A stretch of 64,000 nucleotides of DNA from positions 124,001 through 188,000 of the forward strand of contig JAJFJN010000038.1 in NCBI GenBank assembly GCA_021773975.1, in the 5' to 3' direction. This DNA comes from Gammaproteobacteria bacterium. GTDB lineage: Bacteria; Pseudomonadota; Gammaproteobacteria; Chromatiales; Chromatiaceae. A program made the position numbers and the translations under genes. Under the pieces are notes generated by a model. It saw only the letters and a list, made by a program, of their open reading frames with translations. It searched no databases and had not been told where the DNA came from. Of the stretch, positions 45,413-53,853 are shown piece after piece; positions within the stretch are counted from its first letter, which is position 1; each line of letters opens with the position of its first letter.

Positions 45413-46600
45413 TCAAACTGAAGCTGCAGCAAATACTTTTTCAACGGCCATGCAGATTTTATCTATATTTGCTGCTGTCAAGGTAGGATGTACTGGGAAC
45501 ATTAAACTGGTTTCCCCCAATTCTTTTGTAACAGGAAAGGACTTTGGTAGTTCAAAACCAGCCTCAATAAAAGCTTTTTCTCGATAAACTTCACTGCAAC
45601 TACCACTAAAACAAGGCGCTCCTTCAGCATTAATAGCGGTAATAATATCATTATGATCCCACCCTATTTTTAAACACTCAGGGCGCATGAAAACATAAAA
45701 TTTATAATAAGCAGGTACAATATCACTGCTAGGTATTGGCACACGCAAAGCTGAAATTAGAGACAAGCGGTCTATAAATATTTTAGCATTCACTCGTCGT
45801 ATTTTTACCCAGCCATCAAGCTTAGACAGTTGTATCCGTCCAATTGCAGCCTGCATCTCCGTCATGCGCCAATTAGTACCAAATGATTCATGCAACCAGC
45901 GAAACATTACCCCAGGTGAACTAACATGTTGATAAACTGCATCATAACTCTTGCCATGATCCTTATAAGCCCAAGCACGCTTCCAAGCAGACTCATCTCT
46001 AAGAATTAACATGCCACCTTCACCACCAGTAGACATGATCTTATCTTGGCAAAAAGAAAAAGCTGCCGCATCACCAAAAGTGCCTACAAAGCGCCCCTTA
46101 TAAGTTGCAGCGTGTGCCTGTGCACAATCTTCAATTACTTTAAGATTATACTCTGCGGCCAACGCCAATATAGAATCCATACAACAAGGCCAACCAGCAT
46201 GGTGAACTAAGATTATTGCGCGAGTTTTAGACGTAATATGAGGATAGATAGTGTCCGCAGTAATATTTTGGCTATCTGAATTTACATCTGCAAATACCGG
46301 TGTTGCCCCACACATAACAATACTACTAGCAGATGCAATAAAAGTGCGTGATGTGACGATTACTTCATCACCAACCCCAATACCCAAAGCATGCAATGCC
46401 AACTCTAATGCCACGCTACCATTTGCAAGAGCAACAGCATGCTCTACACCAAAATACTGAGCAAATTCTCTTTCAAAAGCCTTACCTTCAGCCCCTGTCC
46501 AGTAATTTACCTGCCCAGATTGCAACACATGAGTAACTGCTTCTATTTCATCATGCTCATATACTGGCCAAGGTGGTATCTTCATTGAATCATAAGCCAT
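45413..46600 (-). CDS. DegT/DnrJ/EryC1-type aminotransferase (PglE-like)
   Basis: A PLP-dependent sugar aminotransferase of 395 residues. The N-terminal IPPWPVYEHDEIEAVTHVL is family-typical, suggesting that ATG 46585 is a credible alternative start. EHAVALANGSVALELALHAL is the cofactor-phosphate site. The PLP lysine lies in AFSFCQDKIMSTGGEGGML, with aspartate in VIEDCAQAHAATYKG. It should convert the 4-keto sugar of the neighbouring dehydratase to a 4-amino sugar, the PglE role in bacillosamine synthesis. It lies 87 bases upstream of the dehydratase gene and 123 downstream of the acetyltransferase gene; that gap is AT-rich and might hold an internal promoter. Confidence 0.94.
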   Translation of the reverse strand: MAYDSMKIPPWPVYEHDEIEAVTHVLQSGQVNYWTGAEGKAFEREFAQYFGVEHAVALANGSVALELALHALGIGVGDEVIVTSRTFIASASSIVMCGATPVFADVNSDSQNITADTIYPHITSKTRAIILVHHAGWPCCMDSILALAAEYNLKVIEDCAQAHAATYKGRFVGTFGDAAAFSFCQDKIMSTGGEGGMLILRDESAWKRAWAYKDHGKSYDAVYQHVSSPGVMFRWLHESFGTNWRMTEMQAAIGRIQLSKLDGWVKIRRVNAKIFIDRLSLISALRVPIPSSDIVPAYYKFYVFMRPECLKIGWDHNDIITAINAEGAPCFSGSCSEVYREKAFIEAGFELPKSFPVTKELGETSLMFPVHPTLTAANIDKICMAVEKVFAAASV

Positions 46601-46723
46601 CGTTTATAGAGAAATAATGGCGCATTGTGGTACTGTATTCGGCATTTCAAATAATGCATTAATTAATTTACATCCTATTAAAAACAACTGTTTTTGCATC
46701 TACTTATATATAATTTAATAACT

Positions 46724-47359
46724 TTACTTTTTAGCTATTGCATAAGCAGGCATTCCTACAACTACCTCACAATCAAAAACAGGAGCAATTACCACCGCCC
46801 CCGCACCAACTACTACATTTTTACCTATTGTAATACCAGGAATAATTGTACTTCCAACCCCTACTAATGAAGCCTCTCCAATACTAACATTCCCACAAAT
46901 ACTGCACCCAGGAGCCACATGTGCTCCATTCTCAATAGTGCAGTCATGATCTATAGTTGACCCAGTATTTATTACAACATTATCGCCTATCCAAGTACCT
47001 GAATTAATTACAGCTCCAGCCATTACAACTGTACCCACTCCAATATGTACATTACGACCAATTTGTGCACTTGGGTGAATTGCGCTACACAAAACAAAGC
47101 CTTGCTTCATAAGCCAATTAGCAACAAGCAAGCGTGCTTTATTATTTCCAATGGCAACAATGCCAAAAGCAGCACTCAAAACCACCTCATCCAACAGTTG
47201 TTGTCGGCCACCAATTACAGGATAACTAAAAAAATCTTTCCCCCAAAGAGCATCATCATCATCAACCAACGCCAACACCCGATAGCCACCCATATGCTCA
47301 AGAATATCAATAACCACTTTAGAATGACCACTAGCCCCAAAAACAAACATATCATTCAT
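46724..47359 (-). CDS. NeuD/PglD-type sugar O/N-acetyltransferase
   Basis: A 211-residue acetyltransferase. The N-terminal Rossmann-like sugar-nucleotide domain starts MFVFGASGHSKVVIDILEHMGG, and VDDDDALWGKDFFSYPVIGG follows. From residue 95 it has a left-handed beta-helix of hexapeptide repeats (AQIGRNVHIGVGTVVMAGAV, GTWIGDNVVINTGSTIDHDC, with the catalytic histidine in DHDC, then ENGAHVAPGCSICG). In PglD the analogous His activates the 4-amino group for acetyl-CoA. Context makes UDP-4-amino-6-deoxy-GlcNAc the likely substrate, yielding UDP-diNAc-bacillosamine. The start overlaps the end of its downstream partner as ATGA coupling with the sugar transferase gene. Confidence 0.94.
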   Translation of the reverse strand: MNDMFVFGASGHSKVVIDILEHMGGYRVLALVDDDDALWGKDFFSYPVIGGRQQLLDEVVLSAAFGIVAIGNNKARLLVANWLMKQGFVLCSAIHPSAQIGRNVHIGVGTVVMAGAVINSGTWIGDNVVINTGSTIDHDCTIENGAHVAPGCSICGNVSIGEASLVGVGSTIIPGITIGKNVVVGAGAVVIAPVFDCEVVVGMPAYAIAKK

Positions 47360-47967
47360 GATGAATCCTTTGTATTTGTGGCGCTCCCCATAAATTTACT
47401 CATTGTTGCCTGACCAGCCTCACTAACACCCTCTTTACACAAAACTTTAGCTACAGTCATCCAAAGGATTTTCAAATCCAACCAAAAATTTTGGTGCTGA
47501 ACATACCAAACATCAAGCGCAAAACGCTCTTCCCAGCTAATTGCATTTCTTCCGTTAACCTGAGCCCATCCGGTAATACCAGGTCTTACCTCATGACGTC
47601 GCGCCTGCTCAGAAGAGTACAAAGACATATACTCCATCAACAGCGCTCTTGGACCAACTAGACTCAGATCACCTTTAAGCACATTATACAGCTGCGGCAA
47701 CTCATCAAGGCTAGATCCTCGCAAAAAACGCCCGAATGGCAGTAAACGTTCTACATCAGGCAACAGCACTCCCTTAGCATCCTGTGCATCACTCATACTA
47801 CGGAATTTATAAATATAAAATGGCTTACCATGAAAACCTGGTCGCTGCTGCCTAAACAAGATAGGTGAACCCAGCTTTACACGCACCAGCAATGCCACCA
47901 ATAGCAACACTGGCCATAGCAGGCATAGACCACTTATCGCAGCAGTAAAATCAAACAATCGTTTCAT
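47356..47967 (-). CDS. Small monotopic phosphoglycosyl transferase (PglC-like)
   Basis: A 203-residue initiating transferase, the minimal PglC size. The re-entrant N-terminal helix is MKRLFDFTAAISGLCLLWP, followed by FRQQRPGFHGKPFYIYKFRSM split by a loop. The catalytic Asp-Glu dyad is in RGSSLDELPQLYNV, and SLVGPRALLMEY and RHEVRPGITGWAQVNGRN are family blocks. It transfers a phospho-sugar, here probably phospho-diNAc-bacillosamine, from UDP to undecaprenyl phosphate, which starts the repeat unit on the cytoplasmic face. Overlaps of 4 bases on both sides tie it to the acetyltransferase and GT4 genes. Confidence 0.95.
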   Translation of the reverse strand: MKRLFDFTAAISGLCLLWPVLLLVALLVRVKLGSPILFRQQRPGFHGKPFYIYKFRSMSDAQDAKGVLLPDVERLLPFGRFLRGSSLDELPQLYNVLKGDLSLVGPRALLMEYMSLYSSEQARRHEVRPGITGWAQVNGRNAISWEERFALDVWYVQHQNFWLDLKILWMTVAKVLCKEGVSEAGQATMSKFMGSATNTKDSS

Positions 47968-49100
47968 TGTAAGCGATCATAATAATCCAACCAGGCATCA
48001 ACCAGTCGCTTTACAGAAAAATCATTTCTCACCCGCATCAGTGCAGCTTCCCCCATATCATGCCTGCACTCTGGCTGTGAAACCATCTGATTTATAGCTG
48101 CAGCCAATTTACCACTATCACCCGCCGGAACAAGCAACCCCGTTTCTCCATTCTTAATAGCATCTGAAATACCATAAATATCTGAGCCAATTGCCGGTAC
48201 AGCACAGGCTGCCGCCTCAATAATCACGCTGCCAAATCCCTCTCTGTAACTTGGCAAACAGAATATATCTGCTGCGGCAAGCCAAGACTCCGGCTTATCA
48301 GAATAATCAACAAAATGGAGTCGATCAGCATATACACCCACTATCTGCTTAATCTCATTTTTTAATCCGCCTTCATCTGGCCCTACAAGCAATAAATGAA
48401 CCTTATGTGAAGCAACATCAGCAAAAGCAACAGCCAGATCAAGCACCCCTTTATCCTGATTTAATCTCCCCAGAAATAACAGCAGGACATCATCATCGCT
48501 GATACCCAGCTCGGCCCTGATCTCAGTACCAACTGCATTATTCGGCCTGAACCGATCTAGATCCACACCACTAATTGATCCATCAGCCAGAACACTCAAC
48601 TTCGCCCCATGAGTAATACCCTGATCAATTAAAAACTGGCGCTGCGAACTACTATCCGCCAGCAGATGTGTAGCCAATGCAGCAAGCAAGCGATCCATAT
48701 TTTTCAGTAATAGGCGCAAAAACCCATGCTGGGTTACCCATACCTGCCCAGTAAAGGTGTGAATGCGAAAAGGGGCATCAGTTATCCATCCAGCCAACAT
48801 GGCAAGCAGTCCAGCTTTTGGTGTGACAGAGTGGATAATAGTAAAGCGATGTCGACGAAATATCTGGATCAAACAAAACAATGCTCGCATATCAGCAACA
48901 GGATTAATTGCTCGTTCAATAGCAAGAGGAGCCACTTTAACAGGCAAACCATTCTGTCCTGCGAAATCAGCGAGTTCAGTATTAACAACCAGCGTCACTT
49001 CATACTGTTTAGACAGCGCCTTGATTTGTTCTTTCAAAAACGCTTTAACAGTCATCTCACTGGATACCACTATGCATATTCTACCTTTCAATGGGTTCAT
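47964..49100 (-). CDS. GT4 glycosyltransferase (PglA-like)
   Basis: A GT-B family 4 glycosyltransferase of 378 residues from ATG 49100; an upstream TTG at 49115 is possible. The N-terminal strand is GRICIVVSSEMTVKAFLKEQ, with HSVTPKAGLLAMLAGW typical of the PglA/WbpY-like group. The C-terminal domain has LLLFLGRLNQDKGVLDL and the E-x7-E motif in CLPSYREGFGSVIIEAA near residue 295. It should add the second sugar onto the lipid-linked bacillosamine (GalNAc in Campylobacter PglA), though the donor here is unknown. It overlaps the phosphoglycosyl transferase gene by 4 bases. Confidence 0.93.
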   Translation of the reverse strand: MNPLKGRICIVVSSEMTVKAFLKEQIKALSKQYEVTLVVNTELADFAGQNGLPVKVAPLAIERAINPVADMRALFCLIQIFRRHRFTIIHSVTPKAGLLAMLAGWITDAPFRIHTFTGQVWVTQHGFLRLLLKNMDRLLAALATHLLADSSSQRQFLIDQGITHGAKLSVLADGSISGVDLDRFRPNNAVGTEIRAELGISDDDVLLLFLGRLNQDKGVLDLAVAFADVASHKVHLLLVGPDEGGLKNEIKQIVGVYADRLHFVDYSDKPESWLAAADIFCLPSYREGFGSVIIEAAACAVPAIGSDIYGISDAIKNGETGLLVPAGDSGKLAAAINQMVSQPECRHDMGEAALMRVRNDFSVKRLVDAWLDYYDRLQ

Positions 49101-49120
49101 CCCGTGACCAATCAAAATAG

Positions 49121-52012
49121 CTATTCAAGCATAGCCGTCTTCTCAGAGTTCAATATATAGATCGCTAGAATCATCGCGATGACTGATACAATGACTCCAG
49201 AATAACTTTGAAAGTGTATACATAGCATCATGGTCAAGAACAGCAACCAGATTAGTCCAGAAAAAAGGACATCCAGCCATGACATATTCCCCTGGCGATG
49301 CACCATCCATAATAATACAGAGGCACTGCAGAACATGGAGAGCGAGGTTGCGGCAGCAATTCCTGCAACACCCATCCTTTGCATCAACACGTAGTTTAGT
49401 ACGATGTTAATAATCATGCCAACAACAGAAGCCATCAGAATGGCTTTGTTATCGTGCGATGCAGTTGCATATTTTATCAAGATCAACTGGCAGGCAAAAA
49501 ATGGAATTTGAAGAATTCCCATATGGATCACGCGTATCACCACATCAATATCCCCAGCATCGACACTTCCTTCAGCAAAAAAGAGATGTATCAGTGGTGA
49601 AGATGCATAATAAACAATAACGCTGACAAAAATGCCCAGCAATGTCGCTATAGAGACAAGAAGCGATAGCTCGCGGTTTGCAGAGACCATATCTCGTTTC
49701 ACGACAAAACCGACAAAATAGGGTAATAAAGCCATGGACACCCCGGTTCCAATAACTCCTGTTACAAAGAAAATGACTTTGTATCCCAACCCAAGCACCG
49801 CAACGCTACCAGGCACTAGGCTGGCAGCCATCCCATTATCAATGAGCAATGACACCTGTAGGAATATTGAAGTCAAAACCAGTGAGGCAAACTGTTTTTT
49901 ATTACTTTTAGAGATTCCAGCAAAGCCACTATTGCTTTTTGGCATTACGCTTAATCGTTCCCGCTTCAAGTAATACTGTACAAGCCCCAGATTAACAAGC
50001 TGCCCTACAACCATACCTAGAATAGCAGCAGACACGCCCCATTGATCACTAGCAACCAATAGAAACGCAATGGCAAACAGCGGTACAACTGCCTGCGACC
50101 ATGCAGGAGCAGTAAAATTCATCCGCGCACTGAGAATGGCATTTCCCAATATAATCATGCCGCTAAAAATAAGAAGCGGTAATACTTGATATAACAAAGA
50201 CTGGGTCTGCTTAAGCGTCTCAGGAGTGAATTCCCACCCCAGAAGTGGGACTAAAATAGGAGCCAGAATAGCTATAATAAGGCTCAATGCGAGCAAAAAC
50301 AGGGTTACTTTATATGCAAGATACTGAGCAACAGCAGCCCCATGTGCTTCACTGCGTTGGCGCTCATGCATATAAACTGAAACACTTGTTGAACCAAATG
50401 ATTGCCCAAAAACGTTGACAAAAAACATCGGGATCAGCATGGCTATATAAAAGGCATCCATCTGACCACCAAAGCCAAATGTATTCGCCAGAATTACATC
50501 TCTGAAAAAGAAGCCGATAAATGACAGAACGGTGATTAATGATACAAAAACACCACCACCAACAGCTGTTTTTCTCAGCGCCCCAAGCTCTTTGTTCTTT
50601 TTGTCAGCACTATCACTTGATAAGAGTGCATCAGCCTGCACGTGAACTATAGGCATGCGCGTAAACCGGCGTACTACCCTCGATCTGAAAAAGCTATTTT
50701 TAGAAAATGCGTAGACCCAACCCAGTACACCTACACCCATAAAAATAAACAGAAATGGATATCGCAGCCTATGCAATGTCCCCATATTTCCAATCGTGAA
50801 TCCATAAATAGCCAGATAACAGAGTGCAAATGCTAGACAAAGCATCAACCCATTGGCTCGCAATCTGTACAGCGCTAATAAAAAGCCCGGTATAAGCAGA
50901 TACCAGATAAAAATTTCCAGGCCGCCTATAAGACGCGACATGCTGGACGGATGCAGCCACATATCGGGAAAAGGGCCAAGCAAGGCTATTTCAAGTGCTC
51001 TAGGCATATAGGAAACAACCCCTACAATACTGTTCGGCAATTGTTCCCGATCTACATTGGAGCCAGCATCATAGCTAGAACATATCAACCCCGCCCTAGT
51101 TCTAGCGGCTTTCTCTGCAAGTTTTTCGATGCCTCTGGGTAGAAAATTGCTCGGTTCCCAGGTCCAATCAGAGCATACTTGAGTAGCTTGAGGAGCCTGA
51201 GAACCTGCCCATGTATCATAAGTATTAGATCCGGTTGTTGCCTTCATACCCACAGAAATTGCAACCAGCGCAATGAAGAGCCACATACATGCAGCAGTGA
51301 ACAGGTATCGCCAATTACTCTTCCATTGTCTCTGGAAAATTGACAGACATGCCACGGATACCAACCATACTCCCGTTGCCACAGTTAAAAACATCAGATT
51401 GTATGGTCGGACAAAAGCTATGAGGGCCATTCCAGCCAAGCTTCCCACTGCGAATAATACAACCGCATGTTTATCGGTTTGTTGATGCAAATACTTCAAC
51501 CACGAATAGAGGACCAGATAGGTACCTGCTATGGCATAGCCATCTTTGTGAACTTGAGCATACCAGTTGATACTTGATGGAAAGGTGACAAACAATGCTG
51601 CAGAAATAACCCCCGCTGTCTGTCCAACTCGTCCCGGCCATAACAACTGCACAATTAAATACAGCAGTACGCCTGATGTCGCATGAAAAGCTGCATTGAT
51701 TGGTAGGACCAGCGAAGGATCCGGACCGAACAAGGCATACAAGATCGCAAGAACTGTTACATTACCCCTGGATCCAGGACTACTCGACCATAATGCATCC
51801 CAGGACCATCCAAAAGACAGGATATGAGCCGCCATTGCCTCTGCGACCTGGTGAAAATAAATAGCATCATTACTCATCAATCCATGGCCTGCATGGAGGG
51901 ATGGAATACCGGGTAAAAGAAGCTTCTGAAAGAGTAGCCCAATGACGGTAGAGTAGCAAAAAAGCGCTACCCATAGAGGTAACGATAAATTGTTCATGCC
52001 GCTACGCTTCAT
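49121..52012 (-). CDS. Fusion of GT-C-like membrane protein and MurJ/MVF-type flippase
   Basis: The ATG at 52012 follows AGGGA and the GT2 stop, giving 963 residues. Residues 1-455 resemble polytopic GT-C/PMT-type transferases: many helices and a first periplasmic loop MSNDAIYFHQVAEAMA, where Asp often serves catalysis, plus FPSSINWYAQVHKDGYAIAG and FVRPYNLMFLTV. After a hydrophilic linker (about 455-475), residues 477-963 match the MurJ/MVF flippase family: FRDVILANTFGFGGQMDAFYIA, FGQSFGSTSVSVYM, GNAILSARMNFTAPAW, then helices to the end. The reading frame is continuous across the join. The protein probably moves a lipid-linked glycan and may transfer sugars on the outer face. Confidence 0.82.
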   Translation of the reverse strand: MKRSGMNNLSLPLWVALFCYSTVIGLLFQKLLLPGIPSLHAGHGLMSNDAIYFHQVAEAMAAHILSFGWSWDALWSSSPGSRGNVTVLAILYALFGPDPSLVLPINAAFHATSGVLLYLIVQLLWPGRVGQTAGVISAALFVTFPSSINWYAQVHKDGYAIAGTYLVLYSWLKYLHQQTDKHAVVLFAVGSLAGMALIAFVRPYNLMFLTVATGVWLVSVACLSIFQRQWKSNWRYLFTAACMWLFIALVAISVGMKATTGSNTYDTWAGSQAPQATQVCSDWTWEPSNFLPRGIEKLAEKAARTRAGLICSSYDAGSNVDREQLPNSIVGVVSYMPRALEIALLGPFPDMWLHPSSMSRLIGGLEIFIWYLLIPGFLLALYRLRANGLMLCLAFALCYLAIYGFTIGNMGTLHRLRYPFLFIFMGVGVLGWVYAFSKNSFFRSRVVRRFTRMPIVHVQADALLSSDSADKKNKELGALRKTAVGGGVFVSLITVLSFIGFFFRDVILANTFGFGGQMDAFYIAMLIPMFFVNVFGQSFGSTSVSVYMHERQRSEAHGAAVAQYLAYKVTLFLLALSLIIAILAPILVPLLGWEFTPETLKQTQSLLYQVLPLLIFSGMIILGNAILSARMNFTAPAWSQAVVPLFAIAFLLVASDQWGVSAAILGMVVGQLVNLGLVQYYLKRERLSVMPKSNSGFAGISKSNKKQFASLVLTSIFLQVSLLIDNGMAASLVPGSVAVLGLGYKVIFFVTGVIGTGVSMALLPYFVGFVVKRDMVSANRELSLLVSIATLLGIFVSVIVYYASSPLIHLFFAEGSVDAGDIDVVIRVIHMGILQIPFFACQLILIKYATASHDNKAILMASVVGMIINIVLNYVLMQRMGVAGIAAATSLSMFCSASVLLWMVHRQGNMSWLDVLFSGLIWLLFLTMMLCIHFQSYSGVIVSVIAMILAIYILNSEKTAMLE

Positions 52013-52016
52013 GACA

Positions 52017-52901
52017 TTAGTCCCTGAGTTCATCAAACAGCCTTGTAAGTGTTTGCTCTTCACCGTTCTGTAGCATCAGCAGTTTTCTCTCACATCCCGG
52101 CATACCTGTCGACGCGAGTAAATCCCCGCAACTTTTCACGAGCTGTGTAAAAATTATTCTAGTTTTTAGAAAACGGATATCACTTCGTACATCGGTCCGA
52201 AGCGCTGCTTTAGCAAAGATCAGTCTAGCCCGGAAAGTCTTCATTAAAGGGCGCTTGTTCTGCCTGTAACACAAAAGCACCGTGTTCAAGCATGCAAAGC
52301 GGCTGTCATAATAACTGCGTAATAATAGGTTCTGGTCTTCAGCCCCATCAGATAATGAAAGATAACGATGGGCCTTGAACCAATTTACTCTTCCCATCCA
52401 TGTAGGGTGTGGAAGATAAAAACCTCCCCAAGGTTTTGCGCAAATATCTTCATGCTTCTCACAGATAGATAGCTTCCCTTGCAAACTATATAAATCATCA
52501 AATACTGCTATATTCGTCCCTAGCAGGTCTATCTCAGGATGTAATTGTAAAAACTCCAGTTGCATTTCTATGCGTTCATGGAAACTAATATCATCCTGAT
52601 CCATGCGGGCAAAATATGTGCCCTTCGACATGCCCACTGCCATATTCAGGCGTGCAGAAAGCCCAATATTTTCTTCACCCGCAACCAGGCGAATACGCGG
52701 ATCAGCGAAAGAACGCATCACCTCCAGGCCATGGTCAGTGGAAGCGTCATCCAGAATAATCAATTCCCAGTCCTGGAAACTCTGTTGCAGGATAGAACGG
52801 ATAGCCATAGCCAGCGTAGCTGCACCGTTGTATACCGGTAATGCAATTGTTACCAGCGGCTGCACTAATGCCTTGCTGTCTGTTTCAGATGCTTTCCTCA
52901 T
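52017..52901 (-). CDS. GT2 glycosyltransferase
   Basis: The ATG at 52901 overlaps the epimerase stop as TGATG and is preceded by AAGGGG, so I prefer it to the GTG at 52919. The 294-residue protein is a family 2 glycosyltransferase: LVTIALPVYNGAATLAMAI, then LIILDDASTDHGLEVM, FARMDQDDISFHERI (metal-binding DxD region), and later DGAEDQNLLLRSYY. It should add one sugar from a nucleotide donor on the cytoplasmic side. It sits within the long minus-strand operon between an epimerase and the GT-C/MurJ fusion, starting within one base of its neighbour. The acceptor is unknown. Confidence 0.93.
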   Translation of the reverse strand: MRKASETDSKALVQPLVTIALPVYNGAATLAMAIRSILQQSFQDWELIILDDASTDHGLEVMRSFADPRIRLVAGEENIGLSARLNMAVGMSKGTYFARMDQDDISFHERIEMQLEFLQLHPEIDLLGTNIAVFDDLYSLQGKLSICEKHEDICAKPWGGFYLPHPTWMGRVNWFKAHRYLSLSDGAEDQNLLLRSYYDSRFACLNTVLLCYRQNKRPLMKTFRARLIFAKAALRTDVRSDIRFLKTRIIFTQLVKSCGDLLASTGMPGCERKLLMLQNGEEQTLTRLFDELRD

Positions 52902-53812
52902 CACAGCCCCTTCAGCCACTCCATCTGGTCTCTGATGCCATTGGGCAATGCCACGGTAGGCTTCCAGCCAAATTGAGCCGTAGCCATGCTGATATCAAGC
53001 ACTATCTCTTTTACGTCAAGTGATCTACCTTCACGGTAGGTTACCTGCAGCTCCTTATCTGCAACCTCACCAATCAATTTAATAACCTCATTAATTGAAT
53101 AACCTACACCGCTACCCGCATTGAATACACCACATGTGTTACTCGCTAACGCACTGACACAAAGGCGGGCAAGATCGCTTACATGCATGTAATCACGCAC
53201 AATGGAACCGTCGCCCCATATTTCAAGCGTCTCACCTGCCAGCATCCTGGCAAGCAATGTTCCAATCAGACCTTGGACGCCTACATGTCCCTGCCTAGGC
53301 CCATAAGGGTTGGATGGGCGCAATATAATTGGTTGCAAGCCATAAAGCTGCTGATACATCTTCAAATATTTTTCAATTGCCAGCTTCACAACGCCATAGG
53401 AACTGATTGGATTCAGTGGAAAGTTTTCACTAACCGGTGAAGATTTAGGATTACCATACACAGCACCACCAGAGGAGAGATACAATATCCTACGTAAATC
53501 CTTTTTTCGCATCTGCTCCAGCAGGTTCAATGTATTGATCAGATTGCTTTTAACATCAGTAACTGGATCAAGGTTAGAGGTGCTCGGAACTGTTGTGCTA
53601 ATCAGATGGCAAACTGCATCCATTCCCTGCAATGCCTCGGCTATCTGGAATGTGTCGTCAAAGCTGCCAAGCCGGTATTCAACCTGTTTTACTGGCCCAC
53701 GGTAGTGTTCAGGTGAGCGATCAAACACGCGCACTTTTTGGCCGGCTGCAAGCAACAGATCCACCACATGTGAACCAATAAAACCGTTGCCACCTAATAC
53801 CAAGACCTTCAT
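52901..53812 (-). CDS. NAD-dependent epimerase/dehydratase
   Basis: Start ATG 53812 (AGGA upstream) gives MKVLVLGGNGFIGSHVVDLL, a canonical extended SDR start; a longer frame adds 25 residues overlapping the preceding gene. The protein has 303 residues. The catalytic serine region is LYLSSGGAVYGNP and the Tyr-x3-Lys pair is in ISSYGVVKLAIEKYL, followed by LRPSNPYGPRQGHVGVQGLIG (GalE-like). It should interconvert a nucleotide sugar at C4; UDP-glucose 4-epimerase-like activity is the first guess but the substrate is not decided by sequence. It overlaps the next gene by one base. Confidence 0.93.
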   Translation of the reverse strand: MKVLVLGGNGFIGSHVVDLLLAAGQKVRVFDRSPEHYRGPVKQVEYRLGSFDDTFQIAEALQGMDAVCHLISTTVPSTSNLDPVTDVKSNLINTLNLLEQMRKKDLRRILYLSSGGAVYGNPKSSPVSENFPLNPISSYGVVKLAIEKYLKMYQQLYGLQPIILRPSNPYGPRQGHVGVQGLIGTLLARMLAGETLEIWGDGSIVRDYMHVSDLARLCVSALASNTCGVFNAGSGVGYSINEVIKLIGEVADKELQVTYREGRSLDVKEIVLDISMATAQFGWKPTVALPNGIRDQMEWLKGL

Positions 53813-53853
53813 AGCATTTCCTGTCTTAACTGCCGGGATAAAACACAAATCAT

